The notes below the pieces were generated by a model that was given only the letters and a program-made list of their open reading frames with translations, was not told the origin of the DNA and ran no database searches. From positions 7,625,501 to 7,689,500 of the forward strand of contig NC_092563.1 of NCBI RefSeq assembly GCF_037975245.1: DNA of 64,000 nucleotides. The letters run 5' to 3'. The position numbers were made by a program, and so were the translations under genes. Shown in pieces: positions 28,295 through 38,156 of this stretch (position 1 is its first letter; each line of letters opens with the position of its first letter). Source of the stretch: Apostichopus japonicus (taxonomy: Eukaryota; Echinodermata; Holothuroidea; Aspidochirotida; Stichopodidae).

Positions 28295-28917
28295 CATGTG
28301 GTCAATGCATACACAATTTATCCGATGATCTTTTTCAAATTTAATGTTTTCGTACCTTTAACAGTTAACAGAAGACATTGCATTAATTTATATTGTCAGC
28401 ACCCACACGTCAAGCCTTGTTTTATTCAGGATTCCTCAACGTGTGAGGAGGGGCGGGGGGTGTGGGAGGAAGGGGCGGGTGTGAAAAGGAGGGAACGGGT
28501 GTGAAAAGTGGGGCGGGACTGGAAGGCGAAGTGCAAAAGGGGGTTAAGCAGAATCATTACGTAAAAGAAATTTCATTAGAAAAAATAAAAATATACATTA
28601 AAAATATACATCATGTGGTCAATGCATACACAATTTATCCGATGATCTTTTTCAAATTTAATGTTTTCGTACCTTTAACAGTTAACAGAAGACATTGCAT
28701 TAATTTATATTGTCAGCACCCACACGTCAAGCCTTGTTTTATTCAGGATTCCTCAACGTGTGAGGAGGGGCGGGGGGTGTGGGAGGAAGGGGCGGGTGTG
28801 AAAAGGAGGGGACGGGTGTGAAAAGTGGGGCGGGACTGGAAGGCGAAGTGCAAAAGGGGGTTAAGCAGAATCATTACGTAAAAGAAATTTCATTAGAAAA
28901 AATAAAAATATACATTA
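28295..28917. repeat. Nearly perfect tandem duplication, 317-bp period
   Basis: Copy 1 is 28295-28611 and copy 2 is 28612-28917. Over the aligned 306 bases I see one difference (a at 28494, g at 28811). Each copy contains a G-rich stretch. The unit has no recognised function. It is either very young or an assembly artefact. Confidence 0.95.
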
Positions 28918-30040
28918 TGTGGCAGTTACCAGAGATGTGGAATACTTTTCGTTTTCTTTATAAATAGATTATGAATCCATGTTTTGTGGTCTGACGGCAA
29001 AGTTTCTTACAATTTTTGATGTTTCTAAGAGTGTCATTTAGTTGTTGAATATGCGCGATTTGTCAAGTTGACTGCAATAACTTGGGTCCCACTTATATAT
29101 ATAAATGTAGAGGGATGTAACGTACAGTGACGTCACGTGCGGTGATTGAACTCGAAGAGGATGCGAACTTGTTAGTTGGAAAGTACGTACAAAGTAATTA
29201 AGTCGTATAGTTTGTATCTATGGTTCTCGTTTTCAGTATTGCATCTTCTTAATTATAGGTTTCATAATACATGGGATTGTTATTGTACAGTACAACATTA
29301 ATTGGATATCCCGCGTGAACGAGTTTTCTGTTTGGCAAATTAAGTCGTGCCTCAAAGGTATATGTCAAGTTTGATGTTACTTACTCTATGGGGGTCTATT
29401 CGATGACGTCACTTTCGTGAATGACCCCAGGAGAATTAAAAAAAAAAACGCGTGCTGGTATGACCATACATACAGTACTATGAACTCATGAGAACTAAAA
29501 ATATTTTCTGTGATTGTTTTTGTCTACTTGGAACACACAAACAATGATGAGGCATCTTTCCTAAATCTGAAAAATGCTTTCTAGAAACATCGACAAACTT
29601 TCACAGTTGTGTCACGTGGACAAGTAATTTGAGACAGTTACGTACACCAGACATTATTCGCATCGGTGCGGCAACGGTTTTAGTGTCACAGTTCATTATT
29701 TGTGATGTCTCGTTTGTTAACTGGCCGCAGAGAGGAACGTGACTCTTGTCCATATTGTGTCAATGAGGTGTTACTTTATTACCCGCTCATTGATAAATGT
29801 CAGTCTGTAGTATGTCAGCAATTTACTCTGTTCAGAATGAGATGTATCAATAGGCTGTTCGCATGCACAACACTCGCTATCTTATAGACTCAATGTCTAA
29901 TTCTATACTGACTTGAAAAAGGCCATTTACGTGCTACATTGGAACGCTTCGCAAAGTTTCTTTAGGCTAATTTCCCTTATCGTTGATACCTTCCGCCAAA
30001 CACGCACTCTTACGCGGTAAATGCCTACACCACATCATTG

Positions 30041-30305
30041 GCCGTTGTGTATTTACAGAGGGAGTAAGAAATACCGTAAAGAACAGCGGCAGATTCCAGG
30101 CGTATGAAGATCCAGCGCAGAAGGCTTTGAATTTTATACAACAGACTCAGTGGGGTGCACACACTGGGTCCATTACTCCTTACTAGCTGTTACCGCCCCC
30201 CCCCCCCCCTGTTGCTGTATGGCACGTTGTGTTATGTGTAATTACAGAGGGAGTGAGTTGATACCATAATGAACAGCGGTAGGTTCTCAGCGTAGAAATA
30301 TCCCA
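30041..30305. repeat. Diverged direct repeat about 185 bp apart
   Basis: acagagggagtaagaaatacc, then gaacagcgg, near 30055 is echoed by acagagggagtgagttgatacc, then gaacagcgg, near 30245, with a poly-C run (30186-30209) between. It is an old partial tandem duplication. Confidence 0.65.
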
Positions 30306-30411
30306 TTAGTGTCTGAACTGGCATAACAACCTCGGAAGGGTCAATATGGCACATGTGGATCAATGTATTCCTCATTATTTGATTGATGACGGATTATGAC
30401 ATATTTTAACG

Positions 30412-30414
<3 letters not shown>

Positions 30415-30461
<47 letters not shown>
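30415..30461. repeat. TA microsatellite
   Basis: Uninterrupted TA repeat of about 47 bases. Confidence 0.95.
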
Positions 30462-30463
<2 letters not shown>

Positions 30464-32034
30464 AGGGAAAATGGTCATAATTAAAAACTTAAAAATAATA
30501 TCAGTAAAAAAAAAGTCATTGCAAACAACCTGATTAGCAAATCAGCTAAATCGACTTGTAAACGATCGAGGCACTGATATCGCAACGAAGCCATGACACT
30601 TGACACAATATGAAACACATTTTAACGTTTACTTGTAAAACCTTTGAAGGCCGTTAGTCACTGAGTTAATTTATAAATTCAATTGATTTATTTCCAGGGA
30701 CGAATGTCTACAAAGAAGCAAGCTTATGTAAACATCTAACAATCAAAGAAAAGATTTTAAAGAGCAATACGCGTTAAACATTGCCAAAAATTAGAAGAAA
30801 ATGAAAAAAAAGCTCTTGAACTTTGGAAATATATTCAATTTTAAAGAGCCTGTACATTCAAATTTATCAAAAATATAAAAGATAACAAGAATTGCACGTT
30901 GGATGAACTTTTTAAATTGGAAATATACTACTTAAAAAAAAACGTAAAACACCCCGGAGAAATACATACAAGAAGAAAGAAAGACATGCTTTTCGGAAAG
31001 CACGTTTTAGTATTTGTCATTTACAATGTATATAGTATATGCTCTTGGCAACCGGAAATTGCTGACGGCGTCCCAACCCGACACAAGTATCTTCATCGCC
31101 TTGTGCTGTAGAGTATATGCCAAACTGTATAGCTTTACACGATACCGTAGAGCTAGTTTTCGTGGAAGTTTTTGAGAAAACACGACCGACGTGATCACCC
31201 GTTTTTTACTAACCATTTTTGGAGGGTATTCTGTCTTCAAAATCGTCGCTAAATCGATACACAGACAACCCTGTTTTAGATTTCTGTCATGATTTTGGCG
31301 TGAAAACTTATTATTATTCTTAATAGAACGCTTATGTTTTAATGTCGAGAACATGTCTTGCCTAGAGAGATTTTGGATCAAATTCCAAGTTTATCCAATT
31401 CTATAGAATTAATTCCTGAAATAGAAACCACACTGAAGACACGTAATGCAAATAGGTAAGGTTTACGGATCGACGCAAAGCATATTTAGTCTCTTTGTGA
31501 GTCAAAGAGAAAGGGAGAGAGCAAAACAAAAAAAGGAGAGAAATATGGAAGACGAGAAGTTTTATATTAAAGTAATATTTTATTGATCTCTTTCTGGGAA
31601 CGAAAACATAGGGTCATACGCATGGAATAATACATGTAAGTTGGAGATGCACTTTGAAACGAAAAGATGTATCGAGTAATATGTACCAGCTCCCTGGTGT
31701 ATCTTTGAGACTCACTGTGTGAGAAGCACTGTTCTGTAAACGATTGAATTAATATACATGTATTGAAATATTAATCAGAGCAGTTTGCGTTATAAATTAT
31801 GTTGTATGGCTCGTGGTGCCCTTTCAGTGACGTCATCCTCACGTCAAGCTGCATGGACTCAGTAACTTCCGTATATATGCAGGCAGGGCGAGAGGGGAAG
31901 GGAAATGCATGGGGCTCGAGGTTAAATAGGCAGCCCGGGGAAATCTGTGGTAAAGAATAAAGTACATACCATTTTCATCAGTATATACTTGTTTACAGAT
32001 AATGAAGACTTCAAAAAGGAGACCCGGTGACATA

Positions 32035-32475
32035 TATATTTTTTCCAAGGGCCCATGACGCAACTGCACTTGTCAAGGGACATGTATAGTTTATGCAAGG
32101 GCCCTCATTGTCTCATGACGCCACTGCACTTGTCAAGGGACATATAGTTTTTTCAAGGGCCCTTTCTGGCTCATGACGCCACTGCACTTGTCCAATGACA
32201 TACATTTTATTCCCAAGGGCCATTCCTGGCTCACGATGCCTTTCCACTTGTCAAGGGACATATATAGTTTTCCCAAGGGCCCTTTCTGGCTCATGACGCC
32301 ACTGCACTTGTCAAGGGACATATATTGTTTTGCCAAAGGCACTGCACTGTCAAGGGACCTATATAGTATTCCCAAGGGCCCTCCCTGTCTCATGACACCA
32401 CTGCACTTGTCGAGAGACATATATAGTTTTCCCAAGGGTCCTTCCTGGCTCATGACGCCACTGCACTTGTTAAGG
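32035..32475. repeat. 60-bp minisatellite, 8 copies, one shortened
   Basis: The word ctgcacttgtcaagggacat recurs at about 58-60-bp spacing from 32063 to 32460. One unit, near 32341, is cut to about 40 bp. Units contain tttcccaagggccctt, a palindromic core. Open frames on both strands are repeat translations. Confidence 0.93.
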
Positions 32476-33894
32476 GGAACAAAAAACTATGCTTATAGAT
32501 TATCATTAGAAAAACTGCCATGTTCAGATTGGGAAATTTAGAGGCTATTGTTTAATTTCAAAATAACTCGCAGGGCTGACGTCAATATTAAATGTCCTTC
32601 ACAACGAGAAGTTTAATGGCATATAAAACTATCATACTATATTTATAAAAGTATATACCATATACGAAGGGCATGTAGTTCTATATGTATACGTGTATAG
32701 TGTATTAGGTAAACCAATAAGATGAGCAACTTCAATTTACTAGAGGTCGCAAGTAGATACCTATGTTGGTCGAGGACCACAGTAATACCAAATATCCGTA
32801 CATATCCTTAATAACTGGCTCTGATAAAGTGAGCTACAATATCCCTGCAGTTCTTTGCTACATAGTAAAAGTCCTACTACAGAGTAATCGAAATTGGGGC
32901 ACGTTAGATATATGCCTACTGAATATTAATTGATATATTTTTTATTTGTACTCGTTGGACAATCAAATTTGCTCTAGTCGACTAAATTTGAATGAAAGCA
33001 TATCATATAAGTATATAAGAAGGAATGAAATTCCCCGCTTTGCAGGCTTTATTAAGACCTGCATTTGATATATTAAACACACAGAGAAATGGACCCTGGG
33101 ATGACGTAGGCTTGCAAGAAGCTGGTGAATTTCAGATATATATCATATATCATATAACTTACCTCCGCCAAGAGATGGTTGTTAGTCTCTGTACAGCACA
33201 CGATCAAATCATTAGCGCTATACTGCTACAAATGAATATCTCGTTTATTATGATGAATACTTGAGTCAAGCCAGCAATGATGTGTTGCTTGTTATTCTTT
33301 AATTACCTCTTAATTCAAACAAACGATCTATTAAGTCATCCAGAATAACATGGTTGTCCTCTTACTGAAGAGATAAACAAACCAAGATATAGGGATGACA
33401 TGCCGTTCATTGATGTATATACTCTCAACTGAAACGGTTGATGGGTTCGTAAAGCATCGTCGTGTGCAAGATTCCATGATAATATCCGGCAATTTCACTT
33501 AAACTCCCTTCAGAGTTTGACTCAAAATGATATAGCAATTGATAAATGAATATTCATGCATTGTTTTACAATGGTAATAGACACAAGTAGGTTATCTACC
33601 AATGACGATTATCCTTCTATTTGTACTAGGATGCAAAATTCGAGAAGAAAAACTCCGCAAATACGAATTTTCCAGTTTTAACTGTCTACAAACAGTTTGC
33701 GGCCATGCATACAGTATACATATTATAATACTTTAACACATACACATACATAGCGCAGTGTATTATTTAGTTTAAATGTATGTATGTAACTATATATATA
33801 TCTATATATAAAGGCTATATGTTAATATATACATAAACATATTTACATATTTATATATATATATATTTGTATATATATATATATATATACAAAC

Positions 33895-33927
<33 letters not shown>

Positions 33928-34833
33928 CATACAAACATATATATATATATATACATATATATGTATATACACATAAACTACTGTTATACTAGTGTAATAT
34001 GTTGAGACTATACATAAATTCATCATGCACACAGGACATATATACGTAGCAGAACGAGAACAGTTCTACTTTTCATGTCCTCGTCATCTAGATCAGGTTG
34101 TGGTCAAGATAGTCCCTTCCCTCCGATTTGACCAGTTGTACATGTTTGCGTAAGATATGACCCGAAGCCAAAACAAATAAAGCACGTTATAGGTCGATAA
34201 TATTGCAAATCTGTCAATCAAGTAATAGCTTTTGGGGCTCCATTTGGTTCGTTAACGCAAAATTACATTTGCACCTTTTAAAAATGGCCCAAGGAACCTT
34301 ACAATATGTCGGTGTCATGGAGTCGATTTCCCTTATAAGAGACGATTTAATTATTCAAATCTAGATATAGATGACCACTGTTAGAAGCAAGTGCACACAA
34401 GTGTCGCTTAAGATCAATTGATTGATATAGCCAGAGGTCAAAGGGTGACCGGAAATATATGATTTCGGTCTATAAACAGCCATCTCTCACTCAAATTTAA
34501 CAAATGCATCGCGGATGTTGTTGTGTCCCGTGTTTGAAATTCATTTCAAAATGGGTCATTGTTTTATCTTGAATGGTATTTTTTTTTAAATTTTACACGT
34601 AGAAGCAGTAGTATGAGTTTTTTTTCTAAATGTCTCGAAGTTTGTCTGATTTTCTAATGTTATCATTTGTTTCGGCCACTAGCTACACTTTTATTAATAA
34701 AATAGCTATCGGTCAATGACAGTTGGCTGACAAAGTTCTGTCAAATAATTTGTTATTACAAAGACGAACACTTTTCCAGCGATTAAAGGTGAGAGGTCTG
34801 TTGGTATAGACACTATAGTTATTTTCATGTAAG
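32476..34833. other. No gene recognised; intergenic DNA
   Basis: AT-rich, with the TA block at 33785-33965 as the only repeat noticed. Confidence 0.6.
33785..33965. repeat. Interrupted TA microsatellite block
   Basis: Alternating TA runs separated by acatacaaac and atttg pieces; the translation of either strand is Tyr-Ile rich. Confidence 0.9.

Positions 34834-34882
<49 letters not shown>
34834..34882. repeat. TA microsatellite at the left end of the TIR element
   Basis: About 48 bases of TA (one tg interruption) run directly into the terminal inverted repeat. A second TA run (37967-37988) lies at the other end, consistent with insertion into a TA tract. Confidence 0.92.
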
Positions 34883-34885
<3 letters not shown>

Positions 34886-35039
34886 TCAAAAAAATGAAGT
34901 GTTAAATTTGAATCGTAAAGTGTTGAATTTAACACCCCACCCTGTTTGGATTAGGGACAACACCCACCGGGTTAAATTAACACTTCAGAAGTGTAACATA
35001 ATATAACACTTTGCGAGTGTTGCCTTAACAACACCCATA

Positions 35040-35330
35040 CAAGTGTCAAAATAACACTTCCTGGTGTTGAAGGTACACTACAGGGAGTAAAATTAACACA
35101 ATAAAGTGTTCATTTGTTAAAACTTCTGGGTGTCAACATGACACTTCAGGAAGTAAAATTAACACCATAAAGTGTTCATTTGTTAGCACTTCTGGGTGTC
35201 AAAATTGCACTTCAGGGAGTATAATTAACACTCTAGTGCACATTTTTTGGCCTTCTGGGTGTCAAAGTTCTGCTTCAGTGAGTAGAATTACCACCATATG
35301 GTGTTCATTTGTCATCTGTGTCAAGATGAT
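35040..35330. repeat. Subterminal 63-66-bp tandem repeat inside the TIR element
   Basis: The phrase acttctgggtgtcaa recurs at 35122, 35188 and 35251 (spacing 66 and 63). Each copy contains the words cacttcagg-agtaaaattaac and agtgttcatttgtta. More diverged copies extend to both sides. The repeated GTGT/ACAC words match those in the terminal inverted repeats, which suggests multiplied subterminal binding sites. Confidence 0.75.
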
Positions 35331-35784
35331 ACTTAATGGACTCTCAACACACAATAGTGCTCTCTCGTTTATACTTCTGGATGTATATTTAACTGCTGGT
35401 TTGTAAAGTTTTACATGTTTATTATGTAACGCAAATACAATACTGTTATGTAAAATTTTGCCAGAAAAGTTTACATCGCACCCGTTTAGTAAATATTTTA
35501 TACAGGTTTTAGGTTAATTATTACCTAGTAATTAGGTAAACAATATGGATGCATGTTTGAATCGCTCATAGCAGAAAGTTACATTTAAGAGAGAGCAAAA
35601 TGCAATGACAACACAAACAATTCAGAATGTGGGATTTTCTACTCTACTACCTTCCTATTCCAGAGGTCCATTTATTATATCCCATTAAATGTAAAACGAA
35701 CAATTTAGGCTATAAAAGTATTGTCTTGTGGAATTAAGTCAACTTAAAAGTGCCAACATTTTCAAATGCTACAGTGCAGTTACT

Positions 35785-36290
35785 TGGTCTTTATTTTTTT
35801 GCACATGCCTTTTGTTTCTAGATTAAAGACAAAGAAACAACTCTTCCCAAAGTCAATTTCAAATAAGCAACAACTTTAGAAAAATTCTGATCCATGGGAT
35901 GAGAAAACATGGAGTGCTGTGTATGATGACTGCTACACTACATTGACTATGTCTTTGTTGTTGGCAAATGCCTTTTGGTATTCCAGATTAAACGCAAGAA
36001 ACAACTCTTCTCAAAGTCAATTTCAAATAAGCAACAACTTTAGATATATGCTGATCCGTGGGATGAGAAAACATGGAGTACTGTCTATGATGACTGCTAC
36101 ACTGCAGGTACTTTGTCTTTGTTGTTGGCTCGTGCCTTTGGTATTCCAAATTAAACACAAAGAAAAAACTCTTCCCAAAGAAAATTCCAAATAAGCAACA
36201 ACTTTACATACATTCTGATCCGTAAGATGAGGAAACATGGAGTTCTGTCTATGACAACTGCTAAACTGCAGTAACTTTGTCTTTTTTGTC
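35785..36290. repeat. Three-copy 164-bp tandem repeat inside the TIR element
   Basis: The marker ctgatcc recurs at 35887, 36051 and 36215 (spacing 164 and 164; the third is ctgatc followed by c). The units share aaataagcaacaacttta and acatggag. Read on the minus strand, each unit includes a version of the last codons and stop of the SAM-domain gene remnant (Lys-Asp-Lys-Val, then a TAG stop). The tandem array therefore seems to have grown from the 3' end of that gene. Confidence 0.82.
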
Positions 36291-36590
36291 GGCACGGTGA
36301 GCATAAAAATCTCGAATCTGGTTGCGTTTCACACCACCAGGCAACTTGTAGACAACTTTTTGGAAACATTCCCAGGCACCGAGACTTGCAATTTGGTATA
36401 ATTCAGATTTAACAGGTAGAATAATTTGAAGCAAACATCAATGGCTTCATAAATGTCCTCTGGGGTAGGGCATGTCTCTGGATGATCACAAATGACTGCT
36501 TGGGGTGTATTTTGCTTCCTCCAAGAAGTTACACATATTGCTGAGGTCTTTCTGAAATCTTTTGCAAATAGAATTCCAAGTTGATGCTTC
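36250..36590 (-). pseudogene. Terminal exon remnant of a SAM-domain (SAMD3-like) protein, frameshifted
   Basis: On the minus strand a good splice acceptor (long T-rich tract ending ttacttag, 36591-36596) precedes an open stretch that reads KHQLGILFAKDF near its start and PEDIYEAIDVCFKLFYLLNL further on. Near 36395 a single missing base breaks the frame; one frame over the reading continues LGAWECFQKVVYKLPGG to a TAG at about 36255. The conserved-looking reading on both sides of the shift shows this was coding sequence. I associate it with the C-terminal region of large SAMD3-like families, a recollection that I could not check by search. It lies wholly inside the TIR element, in the same orientation as the SAM exon at 37555. 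A fragment of the transposon's own protein is an alternative. Confidence 0.5.
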
Positions 36591-37554
36591 CTAAGTAACA
36601 ACAAAGAAAAGAAAAGAAAATTCCCATCATAATGAAGTTGTGTTAAAACCTTCTTGGAGCATAAGCAGTTTTTTACATGTACCCCTCACAAAACATGAAC
36701 ATTCCTAAAAAAAATGCCCACAATTTAATCAGTTGTGATTCTAACTTCTTCAAGTACGTTTGAATCTAGAAAGCCAGATGGCCTATAGTGATTACTTGTC
36801 AAAACAGGAACTTGCATTAAACTTTCATCAGACAAGGAAGGCAACTTTTATAACCAATGCATCATGTTAACAATGCTTAAAGCAATGCTCACTCCCACTG
36901 TATGCAATTGTGTAGATTGATATGAATTATAACAGCTAGATCACTTCCATAAGATAGCTAAATTATAGTTGGGCCTAGGTCTAAAAGTATCACCAATCCA
37001 CATCAGCTTCGGCCTACTTGCTACAACTTACAAGCTAAAATGGCAATTAGTGGTAATTATATATTGCATTACATGAATATATGTTTATCCCTTATTGAAC
37101 ATAGTACCAGCGTGCTCTATAGGCCCATGCCCGATGCTATTTAAAATGCATTGTCTTGAAATAGCCTAAGTATACCCTACTACTTCTAGTACTAGGCCTA
37201 GGCCTAGTAGTACTACTTAAAAAAGTGACTCGCAGGGTATACGAAGTTACGGTTAACGCACAAAAAGGAATAGAATGCACTAGATTACAATAAAGGCCTA
37301 GACCAAAGTCCTCCGTCCGTCCGAAGGCAATTCCGTTTAATGTTTACTTGTATGTAGGCTACACTGATTCGTTGACAATTATGAGTTGACTATGACAAAC
37401 AGCAGCTAGCCTATTATATTAACTTATAGTATGACTTTAACGTTAGGTCTACGTAACGCAAGCGATTCAAATGCATTCGTCTACCCAGCTTAGTCGTGGG
37501 TCTCTAAGCATATCTCGTTCTTGTCACGTACACTTACATCATATCAAAACATAC

Positions 37555-37641
37555 CTTCGAATTTTTCAATCAATTCTTCCAGGCCCCAGTCTCCTATAAC
37601 GTCATTTTCATGCCATTGTAGCTCGTTATCGCACACTGAGT
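37555..37641 (-). pseudogene. SAM-domain-like 5' exon inside the TIR element
   Basis: The minus strand reads LQWHENDVIGDWGLEELIEK, then a phase-1 donor G|GTATGT at 37554. The pattern W-x(3)-D-V-x(2)-W-x-L-x(3)-I-x(2)-F is that of the first helices of a SAM protein-interaction domain. The frame stays open upstream for many codons without a clear start methionine. The rest of the SAM domain was not found between this exon and the terminal exon at 36590; a weak open stretch at 36725-36847 on the same strand could be another piece. The gene is therefore probably internally deleted here. Together with the terminal exon it suggests that the element, or its autonomous parent, carries a SAM-domain gene. 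Confidence 0.5.
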
Positions 37642-37989
37642 ACGTAACGTTTTGTGGCTTGAACGTATATATGGCTGTGGTTACTATAGTACATTTAGTA
37701 ACGATAAATGTCGACAAACTGGTACAAGTATTGCTAGGTACGGTAAATGGATGTTCACGGTACGGTGGTACTTACACTAAGAATCCAGCTGACGGGAGGT
37801 TTGACCAATCAGAATACTCGAACTGAAAGTACACTTCTGCAGGTGTTAAAAAATTCACGCTACATAAATTATGTAACCCTACTCAGGGTCAGAGTAACCC
37901 TTCAGGTGTAGGGTGAACGGCTACACCTGGAAAGTGTTAAAATTCAACACTCCATTTTTTTGCGTGTATATATATATATATATATATTG

Positions 37990-38131
37990 AATAAATAAAG
38001 AATAACACACCAGAAAAATTCCACTTCACGACCAGTTTCGTCCTTTTGGGACTCATCAGGCGAAAGAAGGAATCGAACCCCGGGATCTTGTGTCACAGAC
38101 TGAAGTCCGTACCACTCGACCACAGTGATTC
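37990..38131 (-). mobile_element. tRNA-headed short retroelement carrying the hammerhead ribozyme
   Basis: On the minus strand a tRNA-like head runs from 38131 to about 38068, with an A box (TGGTCGAGTGG) and a B box (GGTTCGATTCC), the internal RNA polymerase III promoter parts. The tRNA 3' half is not completed: the hammerhead begins right after the B box, and its stem I uses the bases where an acceptor stem would be. After the ribozyme comes a T-rich tail running into a TA microsatellite (37967-37988). On the other side lies a short gata/TA repeat. The whole unit is about 140 bp and encodes no protein, so it looks like a non-autonomous SINE or retrozyme-like element. No second ribozyme copy was seen in the window. 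Confidence 0.7.
38024..38066 (-). ncRNA. Type I hammerhead ribozyme
   Basis: On the minus strand all conserved hammerhead core bases are present. CTGATGA lies at 38059-38053. It is followed by a 4-bp stem II, GTCC/GGAC, with loop CAAAA (38052-38040). GAAA follows at 38039-38036, then a very short stem III, A-C with G-U around UG. The cleavage triplet GTC is at 38032-38030, so the expected cut is between 38030 and 38029. Stem I closes between 38060-38065 and 38029-38024 as G-C, U-G, G-C, A-U, A-U, G-U. The minimal stem III is typical of hammerheads in animal retroelements (Penelope-like elements, retrozymes), which are thought to act best as dimers; the ACUGGU segment can self-pair between two copies. 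Self-cleavage itself is inferred. Confidence 0.87.
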
Positions 38132-38156
38132 TACTGATACAGATATAGATATATAT

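Larger units (their letters stand above)
28918..32034. other. No gene recognised; intergenic DNA
   Basis: Contains the diverged direct repeat (30041-30305), a C run (30186-30209) and the TA repeat at 30415. Open frames are short and without domains. Confidence 0.6.
34883..37966. mobile_element. TIR DNA-transposon-like element of about 3.1 kb inserted at TA
   Basis: The ends are inverted repeats: the left end begins CACTCAAAAAAATGAAGTGT and the right end, reverse-complemented, begins CACGCAAAAAAATGGAGTGT. They match at 24 of the first 27 positions and both are flanked by TA. Subterminal DNA is rich in scattered GTGTTAA/TTAACAC motifs on both sides, as expected for transposase-binding repeats. 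Inside are a 63-66-bp tandem repeat near the left end, a 164-bp tandem repeat, and minus-strand remnants of a SAM-domain gene. No DDE transposase was recognised, so the copy is probably non-autonomous. The superfamily is not assigned; a TA target fits Tc1/mariner-like and several other groups. Confidence 0.72.
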
